Shown: one piece after another, positions 9,880 through 20,800 of the stretch
Layout of the letters: each line of letters starts with the position of its first letter
How positions within the stretch are numbered: position 1 is the first letter of the stretch
Source of the DNA: UBA1715 sp045599365
GTDB taxonomy: Bacteria > Bacteroidota > Bacteroidia > Bacteroidales > UBA1715
Assembly: GCA_045599365.1 (NCBI GenBank)
Contig: JAZRVS010000166.1
Location: 1-43,262, forward strand
Direction of reading: 5' to 3'
DNA length: 43,262 nt
Program-made: the position numbers and the translations under genes
The notes under the pieces: generated by a model
Seen by the model: only the letters and a program-made list of their open reading frames with translations
Database searches by the model: none
Told to the model about the DNA's origin: nothing

Positions 9880-9925
9880 GGAATCAATATATGCGTTTCA
9901 GTAAAATCCTATACAACCAATTGTA

Positions 9926-10450
9926 TTACTTTTGAGGAACCCATATAAGTTTTTCTGTATCATATCCTCGTTCTTTAGCAAAGTCCAAGAGTTTTCTTTG
10001 GACATCTGGATTCAACTGCGGAGTACGACTCATTATCCATAGATATTTGTCGTTACTACTACCAATTAGCACATAATCGTAATCGGGAGACAAATACAAT
10101 ACATTATAATCGGAATAGAACCAAAGAAAAAATGAGACTTCTAACTGTCCTGGAACCGAAGCATTCGGGCGACGAGCCTTACCGATAGATTGTTTGAATT
10201 TTCCATTGAAATTCTCCTTATATCCCGAATTCACAACCTGCACAATTCCATCGGACTGAATAGAATAATCGGCAGTACAGCCAACTAAACCACGTTCAAA
10301 ACTATGGTCGAAACGTGCAATTTCGTACCATTTTCCCATAAATCGTTCTAAATCAAGTTCTGAAACTGTCGTCGTATCAATTGTAGAACGACAAGCGGAG
10401 CAACCAAATACCGACACTCCACAAATTAAACTCATTAACATCCTTTTCAT
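9926..10450 (-). CDS. blc: Bacterial lipocalin lipoprotein (Blc-like)
   Basis: 174-residue lipocalin that probably binds lysophospholipid or another lipid in the periplasm or outer membrane. A lipoprotein signal ends near FGC at about residues 16-17. The first lipocalin signature is GKWYEIARFDHSFE at about residue 39, and the later strand YVLIGSSNDKYLWIMSR fits the family. Length is normal for Blc. It stands alone between two copies of the intergenic repeat, with no clear -7 box just upstream. Confidence 0.92.
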   Translation of the reverse strand: MKRMLMSLICGVSVFGCSACRSTIDTTTVSELDLERFMGKWYEIARFDHSFERGLVGCTADYSIQSDGIVQVVNSGYKENFNGKFKQSIGKARRPNASVPGQLEVSFFLWFYSDYNVLYLSPDYDYVLIGSSNDKYLWIMSRTPQLNPDVQRKLLDFAKERGYDTEKLIWVPQK

Positions 10451-10634
10451 AACAATACTTTTTTAATTAACAACATCTCACTTGGTCGTATAGGATCTTA
10501 CTAACAACATGGTAAAAATATTGCGAGATAAGTATCAATCCAATCTATACAAACGAATATAGTATTGATAAAAAAGATTACGAAGATGAGGAAAATGTTA
10601 TGCTAAATTTCAATGGAGATTCAAGAAAAAATAA

Positions 10635-10733
10635 AGGTAAGATATACATCTTGGCAGTATTTTAGTTATCAGTTGGCAGACGAATCTCATTGTATAATCA
10701 ACTTACCATTACGGAAGTCGAACTAAAAACTGA
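10635..10733 (+). repeat. Intergenic repeat, copy B
   Basis: Second copy, lacking about 6 bases relative to copy A in the ATCAGTT region. It lies upstream of the lipocalin gene and downstream of the MATE gene within a 345-base gap (10451-10795) that otherwise holds nothing I recognise. Confidence 0.8.
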
Positions 10734-10795
10734 CTACTGATACTTGATTACAAACGATTGTATCGCAAACTTGTATATAGATTCCTTTTTTAATA

Positions 10796-12208
10796 CTAAT
10801 GATACAATTGATGAATATAGGTAAATATTTTCTTGTTGATATGAAAATCAAAGTACTTCCTTTTATTTTTCATTTTTCGTTTTGGCATTTGTATTTGATA
10901 GGAAATAAATAGCAATAAACAAGCACCTACCCAAGCACATACGTCAACCAAAATCACGCCATTATAACCAAAATATTTTGGAAGAATCAACGATGCAACC
11001 ACACGAATGAGTAGTTCTAACACTCCTGCTAAAAGAGGCATAAAAGTCTTTCCAACGCCTTGCAACGCATTTCTATAAATAAACAATAAAAATAAAAACG
11101 GGAAGAACAATGCCGACACATACAAATATTGCATTGACGCGCTAAAAATTTCGGAAGTATTACCCACTATGTCTGGATCAAGGAAAATGGATGTAAGCGG
11201 ATGAGCGAACAAAACTATTGATAAACTTACGACAACACAAACAGCCAACGACATCAACAATGCAGCATTTACGCCAACACGCATCCGAACAATATTTCCA
11301 GCTCCATAATTTTGACCGACATAATTCGCGATGGCGACACCCAAAGAAATAGGGACCAACATTCCTAAATTTTGTATTTTACTTGCTGTTGTAAATCCAG
11401 CAATATATGTCGTTGGGAAATGATTAAGAGCAGCGTATAAAATAATAACCCCAAAAGCTGTGATGCTAAATTGCAATGCCATCGGTAAACCTATCCTCAA
11501 ATGCTCCCATACAAACGTCCAACTCGTTTGAAAATCCTTCTTTGTTAAACGTAATTCTTTGTATCTATAAAAGACAAATACGAAACAACAAATTGCAGAA
11601 ATGAGTTGTGCCAAAACAGTTGCCCACGCAGCTCCAGGCACACCCCAGCCGAAATAATTTACAAAAAGAATATCCAAAATTATATTCAAGACAGAGGAAA
11701 AAATCAAAAAATACAATGGTGTTTTGCTATCACCCAATGCTCGCAAAATACATGCGACCATATTATATGCGATTTGAGATGTAAGACCGATATATGTTAT
11801 CAGTAAATAATCGTGGGAATATTCATAAATTTCCTCGTCAGTTCCCATAAAACGTAAAGATGGATTTATAGAAACAATTGCCAAAATTGTTATGAGAATT
11901 GAAAGAACCAAACAAATGATAAAACCTGTTCCAAGAGATTGACGCATTTTATCAAACGCCTTTGCGCCAAAAAATTGAGCTGTTTTTATACCCAAACCAC
12001 TCGTTATTCCAATAACGAACCCAAAAATAAAAAAGGTAAGCCCATTAGTAATACCCACACCCGCCAGTGCTTGATAACTTACATAACGACCAACAATAAC
12101 AGAATCTACAACACTATAAATTTGTTGAAACACATTGCCCAAAATAATTGGCAATGCAAAAAGCAGTATAACACCTGCTGGACGTCCTTTGGTAAGATTC
12201 TGAATCAT
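10796..12208 (-). CDS. MATE-family multidrug or metabolite exporter
   Basis: 470-residue inner-membrane protein with about twelve hydrophobic segments. The family pattern is clear: GNVFQQIYSVVDSVIVGRY near the N terminus and the mirrored segment IANYVGQNYGAGNIVRM in the second half. It exports cationic compounds with sodium or proton antiport. I place the start at ATG 12208; the TTG three codons upstream falls in the U-tract of the terminator of the preceding gene. The gene is some 2.6 kb from the peptide synthetase and separated from it by a restriction-modification pair, so a role in exporting the peptide is possible but unsupported. Confidence 0.93.
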   Translation of the reverse strand: MIQNLTKGRPAGVILLFALPIILGNVFQQIYSVVDSVIVGRYVSYQALAGVGITNGLTFFIFGFVIGITSGLGIKTAQFFGAKAFDKMRQSLGTGFIICLVLSILITILAIVSINPSLRFMGTDEEIYEYSHDYLLITYIGLTSQIAYNMVACILRALGDSKTPLYFLIFSSVLNIILDILFVNYFGWGVPGAAWATVLAQLISAICCFVFVFYRYKELRLTKKDFQTSWTFVWEHLRIGLPMALQFSITAFGVIILYAALNHFPTTYIAGFTTASKIQNLGMLVPISLGVAIANYVGQNYGAGNIVRMRVGVNAALLMSLAVCVVVSLSIVLFAHPLTSIFLDPDIVGNTSEIFSASMQYLYVSALFFPFLFLLFIYRNALQGVGKTFMPLLAGVLELLIRVVASLILPKYFGYNGVILVDVCAWVGACLLLFISYQIQMPKRKMKNKRKYFDFHINKKIFTYIHQLYH

Positions 12209-12215
12209 AGCGGAC

Positions 12216-12247
12216 AAAAAAAATCACCATTGGGAATCCAATGGTGA
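12216..12247 (-). terminator. Rho-independent terminator of the small lipoprotein gene
   Basis: Perfect 10-bp stem TCACCATTGG / CCAATGGTGA (12224-12233 and 12238-12247) with a GAAT loop. On the minus strand it is followed by eight T (12216-12223). It ends 8 bp before the MATE start codon. Confidence 0.9.
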
Positions 12248-12268
12248 CTATGTGTTATTTTTTTGTTC

Positions 12269-12847
12269 TTATTTGAACAATTCACCCATATTGTTAGACT
12301 TGTCGTAAATATAGAATGTATCATCTACTTTTTTAACAACACATCCTGCTGCAACATCGTCAGTTTCCTTAATTAGCTCAACCATGTGTCCCATATTCTC
12401 TGCTTCAACACCTAAATATTGGAAAGGCATTCCCTCTTCCGACCACATCCTTGCATCTTTTCCTGGTTGTTCAACAATAACATCCACGCTATAGTCTAAT
12501 TGCAAATCGTATGTACTACTAGTTTCTGCAACAAAACCTTCTTTGTTTTTAAATGTTAGATAGAATGCACAAACAAGTGTATCGTTATCACCTATAGTTG
12601 TAGTAAATTCACCATCTTTTAACTCTGCTGGCAATACGTCAGTAGCAATTTTACCAGATTCCAAATCGTAATATGTCATTTCTACATCTACCGCATTGTG
12701 TAAGTCGAAACTTTGTATAAAGTTGTACTTTACAGTTACTTTTGTTTTATTATTTTTCACATCTGGTTCGTCATCATCACTACCACATCCTGTGAATGCG
12801 AAACTGGCTACACAAGCCATCAACGCCATAAAAACTGTTCTTTTCAT
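12269..12847 (-). CDS. Small exported lipoprotein, function unknown
   Basis: 192 residues from the ATG at 12847. The N terminus is a lipoprotein signal with lipobox AFTGC followed by GSDDDE, the acidic tail typical of surface-exposed Bacteroidota lipoproteins. The rest is beta-rich and not recognised; strands alternate in a pattern that could be an immunoglobulin-like or transthyretin-like fold. Promoter box at 12873-12880, terminator at 12216-12247, so it is a single-gene transcript. Confidence 0.75.
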   Translation of the reverse strand: MKRTVFMALMACVASFAFTGCGSDDDEPDVKNNKTKVTVKYNFIQSFDLHNAVDVEMTYYDLESGKIATDVLPAELKDGEFTTTIGDNDTLVCAFYLTFKNKEGFVAETSSTYDLQLDYSVDVIVEQPGKDARMWSEEGMPFQYLGVEAENMGHMVELIKETDDVAAGCVVKKVDDTFYIYDKSNNMGELFK

Positions 12848-12872
12848 CTGCACTTTATTTAAAAATTTTTTG

Positions 12873-12880
12873 CAAAAGTA
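12873..12880 (-). promoter_or_regulatory. -7 promoter box of the small lipoprotein gene
   Basis: TACTTTTG on the minus strand, a full consensus match, 26 bp before the ATG at 12847. Confidence 0.6.
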
Positions 12881-12947
12881 ACTTTTTTTTTCAAATGTCA
12901 ATAATCTCTGAAGATATGTTTAACATTTGATAATGATATACAATGCC

Positions 12948-13997
12948 CTAAGCAATTATTTCAATTAGTTTTTCAAAATCATAATCTGCCTTTTGCACAA
13001 ATAAATCCGCTTTTATCGCATTGAGTTTATTTTTAGTTGCTACAATTGCTAAATCAGATTTGTCAATGCCAATCCACAGCCTACCATTTCGTTGTGCGGA
13101 AGCTAAAGTTGTACCACTTCCGCAGAAGCAATCCAAAACTATACTATTTTCGTCAGATGAAGTTTTTATTATTCGGTCTAACATTTCTGCATTTTTTTCG
13201 GTAGGATAATCAGGATATTGAGGATCTTTGTACTCCCATATATCTTGTACTCGCTTACCCTCTCGTTCATCGGCATAAATTATTTTACGAGGGTTTCCGT
13301 TCTCTGACCATTCTATCAATCCATTCTTATCCCATTGTTCCAATGTTTTAACATCGGTTCTCCAATGCCTACCTACTGGTGGCATAATTCCTTTGAACGG
13401 CTGATTTGATTTCCCGTTTGTGGTTTCACCTGGAGCATGAATAGGTACGGTAGTGTATCGTCTTCCATTTTTATCTTTTTTTGAATATAACTTATCTAAA
13501 TCAGTTTCACTATATTTTTCGTGTGGTTCATTCCAAATCGGACTATCGGTTTTCGTATAAAACAATATCAAATCTTTGATATTACCATATCCTATTCGTT
13601 CAAAATTTTTGGGGTTACATTTTACCCTTGTTATATCATTTCTAAAATTTTCAATTCCAAACACTTCGTCCAACATTACTTTGACATAATGCCCTATTTT
13701 ATAATCAATATGCAAATAAAGTGAACCTTTATCGGATAATAATTCTCGGATCAAGATTAAGCGATTCCTCAAAAATTCAATAAAATCATTACCTTTAAGT
13801 ATATCAGAATATGCGACATCTCCATTTCGCGAATTACTAATTGTTGATGCCCGACCCTTGGTAATAGTAAAATTCCCCCCTGTTGCAAAAGGTGGATCAA
13901 TATAAACCAAATCTATTTTTCCTCGCAATCCCTTTTCATCCAATAGATAATGTAAACCATCTATATTATCAGCTTGTATTAATAATGATTTTTGCAT
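12948..13997 (-). CDS. Type II DNA adenine/cytosine-N4 methyltransferase
   Basis: 349 residues. The catalytic motif IV DPPF is at residues 34-37 and the SAM-binding motif I FCGSGT at about 291-296, so the order is catalytic first, SAM second: the beta class of amino-methyltransferases (N6-adenine or N4-cytosine). DPPF suggests N6-adenine is at least as likely. The target-recognition region is the middle part with PPVGRHWRTD. It begins 2 bp after the stop of the nuclease gene and protects host DNA against that partner. The recognition sequence cannot be read here. Confidence 0.9.
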   Translation of the reverse strand: MQKSLLIQADNIDGLHYLLDEKGLRGKIDLVYIDPPFATGGNFTITKGRASTISNSRNGDVAYSDILKGNDFIEFLRNRLILIRELLSDKGSLYLHIDYKIGHYVKVMLDEVFGIENFRNDITRVKCNPKNFERIGYGNIKDLILFYTKTDSPIWNEPHEKYSETDLDKLYSKKDKNGRRYTTVPIHAPGETTNGKSNQPFKGIMPPVGRHWRTDVKTLEQWDKNGLIEWSENGNPRKIIYADEREGKRVQDIWEYKDPQYPDYPTEKNAEMLDRIIKTSSDENSIVLDCFCGSGTTLASAQRNGRLWIGIDKSDLAIVATKNKLNAIKADLFVQKADYDFEKLIEIIA

Positions 13998-13999
13998 AA

Positions 14000-14782
14000 T
14001 TATAGTTGGTATAAAAAATCTCGTAAAACCAAAGCACTCATTATATTGTATGATTTATAAACTTCAGTTATTTCTCGATACATTTTATTGTTTCCCTTGA
14101 TATAAAGTACACCGTCAAGTATTGCAATTTTTTCTGCTTTTACTCGTTTTGTTTCTATTGTTGAAATAGCATCATTAAATTGAGCATTTTGATGACCGCC
14201 AAAATCAGTTAAGAATTTTGCCTCGCCAATCACATATTTTCCATTAAAACGTCCTACAAAATCAAGTCCTTTTTCTCTATTGTAGTTTAATTCTTCACGA
14301 GCGAAATCCAGCATCAATTTATCACTTCCATCCAAAATTGCATTTCCCTTTGATGATAAAAACTTATCCAAGCCAACGGGTTTAATTCCAAGCGCTTTCG
14401 TTTTTAACCAATCCTTAAACATTGGACCAATTTGACGATTGGTTTCCTTTGGTTCACTACAATGTTCAAAAAGTTTTGTCAACCCCAATTCATAGATTCT
14501 TCCACAAATTCGATTTATTGTTTCGGGGTTTCTTTCTATTGCTGATTTATCGCGTTTAAAATATGCAACATAACTATCTTTTATTGGGAATAAATCTAAC
14601 TCTAAAAGTGTTCGAATTAAATGTTGATTATTCTTCCGTCTAAATGCTTTCTCTACATTTTTCCACACATTTTCATCTATTTCACGTATACCATCGGGAA
14701 TTGTAGGGTATATACGAAATAAATCATCTAAATATGAGCGTTGATTTGCGTATTCTATACTAAGTTTTGTCCATTTATTCAT
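14000..14782 (-). CDS. Type II restriction endonuclease, PD-(D/E)XK type
   Basis: 260 residues. A PD-(D/E)XK-like active site is visible: Asp174 in GLDFVGRF and Glu187-Ala-Lys189 in VIGEAKF, followed by FGGHQNAQF. The position next to a beta-class methyltransferase in the same operon supports a restriction role. The family may be that of Tsp45I, but I hold this loosely. The nuclease comes before the methylase in the transcript, which is the order that usually needs some control of expression; two very short reading frames precede its start (see the leader entry). Confidence 0.8.
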   Translation of the reverse strand: MNKWTKLSIEYANQRSYLDDLFRIYPTIPDGIREIDENVWKNVEKAFRRKNNQHLIRTLLELDLFPIKDSYVAYFKRDKSAIERNPETINRICGRIYELGLTKLFEHCSEPKETNRQIGPMFKDWLKTKALGIKPVGLDKFLSSKGNAILDGSDKLMLDFAREELNYNREKGLDFVGRFNGKYVIGEAKFLTDFGGHQNAQFNDAISTIETKRVKAEKIAILDGVLYIKGNNKMYREITEVYKSYNIMSALVLRDFLYQL

Positions 14783-14857
14783 AAATTGTACTCATTTTAT
14801 AGTGTTTGCTTTTGTCATAAATAACTCCTTACGTGTATTTTTTGCAAATATACATTT
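14783..14857 (-). promoter_or_regulatory. Promoter and leader with short upstream reading frames for the restriction genes
   Basis: The minus strand has TATATTTG at 14852-14845, a full -7 match that ends only 6 bp from the stop of the peptide synthetase gene. The leader then has a strong Shine-Dalgarno sequence AAGGAG (14830-14825) 6 bp before an ATG that opens a frame of only eight codons and a stop (MTKANTIK, 14792-14818). A second short frame starts at 14795 and overlaps the nuclease start. The main ATG at 14782 has no good ribosome site of its own. Confidence 0.5.
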
Positions 14858-17800
14858 TTATTCCATCCAAAAGAACTCCAATGTATCAAGAGCCTCAATT
14901 ATTTTTTTCAAATAGTCATCGTCAACAAAAGGCCACGAGAATCCTAAACGATACAACACGTTGGCTGTGAATCGATTGTCGGTATCAACCACATGTAGGT
15001 CTGGACGGTCGTTAGTGAGCAATGCAGAAACATTCTTGTTCTGTTTCTCATCTGCCATCATTCTATAGAAATCAGCATAATATTCTTCGTCTTTCACGGG
15101 TATTACTGGAATTCCGCAACTATTCACTATATTGATAAGTTTCATTTCGTCGAATGTCCAACGAGAATCTGCATGAAATGCCGTAAATTTATCATTCGTT
15201 CCTGCAAGCAAGACAACAGCCTTTGCCGTACAATCTATCGGAGAGAAATTCATTGGATCGGTACTATGACTTATTGGACATTTTCCAATTGCAACAAAAC
15301 CTCGCAATGCGTTCAAGAAAGCATTTGTATGCATATTTGTCTGAAATTCTCCATCGGAATAACGTCCCATCAAGTTTCCAACACGTATGATTTTTCCTCG
15401 CATACCATTCTTAATTGCATCTATCATCAACAATTCTGCACGATATTTTGACTGACAATACTGATTGTTCATATCATCAACGACAAACAATTTGTCCTCG
15501 CGCATCTTCAAGTTGATTTTGTACGTTTCTTCCGTATGAACACCTGGTACCGATGTCGTTGATATCTGAATCATCTTGGCTCCCTTCGTCTGACAAAGCG
15601 AAATTAGATTCTCAACTCCGTGAACATTAACAAACTCTATGGAATTATCATTAGCATAATGTTTGACACACGCAGCACAGTTTATAAGTGTATCGAATTG
15701 AATATCAGTAAACAACGAATGTAAATTATTATCTGTGATATCGCCTTCAATTAATGTGATTCGAGAGCCAAACGAACTCGTAAACTCTTCTTCAAAGTAA
15801 TAGACAAGCATTGCCTTAAGTCGAGTCAAAACATCATCGTATGAGGATTTACGCAAAATACAATAGATATGTCCCGTTTCCGTATCCAACAATTCCTTGA
15901 GAATATGAATACCCAAGAATCCTGTTACACCTGTTAGAACAACATTACCCAACGGCTTACGTTCAACTTCGGCTGCATATTCCATAGCATTGTATTTCAA
16001 GACTTCGGCAACAACCTCATCTTGTTGAATCATATCGGCATCGGCTTGTTCACTCGACTTTGCAATTCCCATTTTTGAATCAAGGAATTCTGCCAATTCT
16101 TCTGCTGTCTGATTGTCGAATATATCCTGATATTCCAACGAGAATCCTGCCGATTTCAGTTGCATAACAACATTTGATGCAGAAAGCGATGTTCCTCCAA
16201 TTTCAAAGAAGTTGTCGTCAACCGAGCAATCCTCTGTTTTAAGAACCGAACAGAAAATTTCCAATATTTTTTCTTCCGACGATTTTTTCGGTGCTCGCGT
16301 TGTTTTTTTCTCCTTCTTTACTGGTCTAATTTCTGGCAAAGCTTTTTTGTCAAGTTTACCATTCGTTGTCATTGGCATTCTATCAAGTTGCATAAGTGCT
16401 GTTGGCACCATATAATACGTCAGCTTCTTTTTCAAAAATGCAGTCAAATCGTCAAGAGAAATCTGTCTGTCGGCAATGAAGAATCCAGCCAAAAAGTCTT
16501 CAGTTCCATTGTTACGTACAATCACTTTTGCTTGTGTAATTCCTGTATATTCTTGTATAACAGATTCAATTTCACCCAATTCCACACGGAATCCACGTAG
16601 TTTCACCTGATTGTCAGCGCGACCGCCAAATTCCACTTCTCCATCACGGTTTATGCGGACCAAATCGCCACTGTGATAGGCCTTAATTCCTTCAATTTCC
16701 ACGAACGAAGCGGCTGTTTTTTCTGGCAATTTTACATAACCTCGACCAACACAGTCGCCACAAATCATAAGTTCACCCACAGCATAACGTGGAAGCAAAT
16801 TTCCAAAATCGTCCATCACATAGAACTTCGTATTAGGAATTGGTCCACCAATAGTGATATTTTCTGACGACGAAAGTGTCTTAAATGCACAAGCTACTGT
16901 ACACTCAGTCGGTCCATAACCATTTTGTACGATAATATTAGGATTTAATGTTTTGAGTTTCGTGTACAATGCAGGTTGGAATGCCTCGGCACCAAGTAAA
17001 AATCCATTCAAATTCGCAACAACCTTACAAAATTCTGGAATTGACAATAAACTCCACGCAAATGACGGAGTCATTACGGCTACGTCAATATTATTTTTTG
17101 TAAACGCATTACACAATTTTCCAAAATCATGAATTTCCTCGTCTGCAGCAATATACGCTATTTTTCCTTGACATATAGCATAGAAAAACTCTGTGAGCGA
17201 CATATCAAATGAAATTGCAGAAACACAAAATACAGACGTTCCAACATCCGTAAGTTGCTTAAACGGATTTGTCTGCATAAAACTCGAAAGGTTATGATGT
17301 TCTATCATCACACCTTTTGGCGTTCCCGTAGAACCCGAAGTGTAAATACAATATGCCAACTGCTTCGGATTGAATTCTACATTTGGTTTGGTTGTCTTTC
17401 CCGAAGCAATCAAATCTTCAAGAACCAAAGCCTTATACGGTTTGTCATCTGAAAACAAATCCTTGCGTTGTTCAACAATATCGCGAGTTGCAATCACAAA
17501 TTTACATTCTGCATTTCGCATACAGAAATCAAGACGATCGTCAGGATACGATGGAAGCATTGGCAAGAATGCACCTCCCGATTTCAAAATTCCGAATTCC
17601 AATACTGGGACAAATACCGAATGTTCTACAATCATTCCGACAATATCGTTGGCTTGAACACCACGTTCCACAAGAGCATTTGCAACACAATTGGCTTGAG
17701 CATTAAGTTCTGCAAATGTGAGTGAAGTATTCATATCCTCTACAGCATGCTTGTCTGGAGTTTTTTCAGCCCATTGTTCCATAAAATATTGTGGAGGAAG

Positions 17801-20800
17801 ATTTTCCAACGGAACATCTGTTGCATTCATCTCATCGAAATGTCTGCGTTCCTCGGCAGAAAGTAGTTGCACAGTATTTAATGTTTCGCAATGTGTAAAC
17901 GAGTCTGAAACTTGTACAAGCGAACTCGTAAATGATTCCACAAATTCCCTACAGAAATAGTCTTTAGAATAAGTTACATCTATTGTATAAACGCCATCTT
18001 TCAGAAACATTTCGATTGTAATTGGAGCCTTGACCGCATCGGTGTCCAAAGTTAGCATTTCGGCATGTTCGCCTCCAATATTGTCGAAGTTGAAATTGTC
18101 GCCTTGATATGTAAAGAAAATATCTGATTTCAATTTGAATTTCTTGCTGATTTCGGCAAATGAGTATATATCATTCGCCATTGAGTCCATCAACTGATTT
18201 TGAAGCGTTTCCACAAGCGAAAGGACAGAACCCTTTTCGGTAATTTCACACGACACTGGAATAGTTTTTACCAGAAATGCGAAACTTTCAAATAGTCGGG
18301 AATCGTTACGTCCGTTGTAAACAGTGCAATATGCAACGCTCTCGTTGTGTATGAACTTGGAAAGCGTGAAACTGAACACTGCATTGAAAAATGCGTTCTG
18401 AGTGAAATTATGTTTTTGACAAAATTCCGTAATTGCACTGGAACAATCTCCTAAAGAACAAGTGTAACGACCTACCGCAGGTGTTGCCTGTTCTGGACAC
18501 TTCGCTGGCAAACTTTCAGTATTACAACCTGTTAGGAACGATTCGTAATATTTTTCCGAAGCCACTAATTTGTCAGATGCACGCAAATCCATTTCTTCCA
18601 AAGCTGCATCGAAACCCGTGTAACTTTCCGCTTCGAGTTTTTCGCCTGCATACGCTCTGTTGATGGAATCCAAAAGAATAGCCATTGATGTTCCATCAGA
18701 TACAATATGGAGAACATCCATAAATAAATAGTTTCCGTTTTGTGTCTTGAAAATCTTTATGCGATACAGAGGAGAGCCTAACAACGTAAATGGTTGTATC
18801 AACTCCTTGCTCGTTGGTAATTCGGAAACTTCCAAACATTCAACAACAACGGTTGCATCATCGTTGGGAATAGCACAAATATTTCCATCAGCATCGGCAG
18901 CAAGTGTCAATTTAATGTACGGATGTGCATCAACAGCATTGACAATTGCGTTTTGTAACTTCTGGATATCAAGTTTTTCGGAAATCCTGAACAATGTAGG
19001 AATATTGTAATCAACAGAATCTTTATTCATCTGACATTCCACAAATACGCCCATTTGATTTTGCATAAGCGGATAACTATCTCGTTTTACGCGAGTAGTA
19101 GCTGAACTCACTGATGTAACTAATTGCTGTACATTTGCTGGTGACACACCCATAAATTTTTCCAACAATCTAACCGTATTGTTTTCCTTCACATCAGTAA
19201 TCTTCATTGGTTTACCAAATTCTTTTGAAAGAGCCAAGTTGAATTTCAACGTACTAATGGAAGTAAGTCCCGCATAGAACAAATTCGTGTCAACGCCAAA
19301 ATTATTGTGTCCAAGAATGCTAACGGCAATATTGAAAATCTTCTGTTGAACTTCTGTTTCTGCCTTAGTATTGTCTTGCAAGCCACCACGTTTTGGTTCT
19401 GGAAGGGCACGTTTATTCACTTTTTGATTTTGATTGTACGGAATGGCAGGTATCTGCATTGTTGCTGCAGGAACCATATAAGCAGGTTTTTCACTGCAAA
19501 TAAAATCATTCAGTTTCTGAACATCAACCGCATCGTCACTCACCACATAAGCGGCCAAGAATTTTCCTCCAGCAGGGTCGTCAAATGCTGTAACTGTTGC
19601 ATCTTTAATGCCATCAAAACGACGAATAACTTCTTCCACCTCAGTAAGTTCAATACGGAAACCACGAACCTTTACCTGACCATCGCGACGACCTATGAAT
19701 TCTATTTCGCCTTGAGGCAAAAGTCGCACTATATCGCCAGTTTTGTACATTCGTTTATATTTGGCATTTTTCGTAAACGGATTCTCTACAAAAACACTCG
19801 CCGTTTTTTCTGGCAATCCCAAATAACCGCGTCCCACCTGCGCGCCCGCAATGCACAACTCGCCAACCGCACCTATAGGAAGCAATCTGCCGAACGTATC
19901 ACACACATACAATTTAGTATCGCCACTTGGCACGCCTATTGGCTGAATTGAACTATTGTCGCACACATCGTGATGGCAAATGTAGGCCATTGTTTCGCAA
20001 GGTCCGTAACCATTTACGAAGCGGAAATTTTTCGGCGGATTGAAAGGCACTAATTTTTCGCCACCGACAAGAAATGCCTTCAACGTCTTGCACTTTGTTT
20101 CACAGGCGAACATACGACCAAGTTGCGTTGTCATAAATCCATGAGTGATTTCGTTCTCACAGAAGAATTCGTTTAGTTTATCCAAATCAAGACGAATCTC
20201 GTCAGGAACAATGTACAACGTACCGCCCACCATAGGAATCGTCACAACATCCATGACACCTGCATCAAAGCCAAAACTTGCGTAGGAAGCAAAACGAGTA
20301 TTTTCGTCCAATTCCATTATCTCGCAATGATTTCTAAAAAATGCAGCAAGGTTTCTATTCTCAAGAATGCAACCCTTTGGCTTACCTGTCGTTCCAGAAG
20401 TATAAATCATCGTGATGGCATCTTCTGAATCTGGTTTTATACATAAATCAGGTATGTCTGGCAAACTTGCAAATTCATCAACATACAGAACTTCACCCTG
20501 ATATTCATTCAAAAGTCCTACAAGAGTTCTGTCGGCTATCAGCAATCTCGTCTTGCTATCTTGCACCATATAATTCAAGCGTTCCGACGGATACGTTGGA
20601 TCTAATGGTTGGAATGCTGCACCAGCACGAATGGCACCCCAAGCCGCAATAGCCATACTGTCGCTACGAGGTACAAGTACTGCAACGAAATCATCTTTTC
20701 CAATATTTTTATCGTGGATATACGCAGCCACATTTTTTGTCAATCTATCAAATTCCGCAAACGTATATTGCTTTTCCTTGAACACAAGAGCTATTTTTTC

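Noticed and set aside
10796..12208. MATE exporter as part of a peptide gene cluster
   Set aside because: It is separated from the synthetase by a lipoprotein gene and a restriction pair, with its own terminator-bounded neighbour; MATE genes are common.
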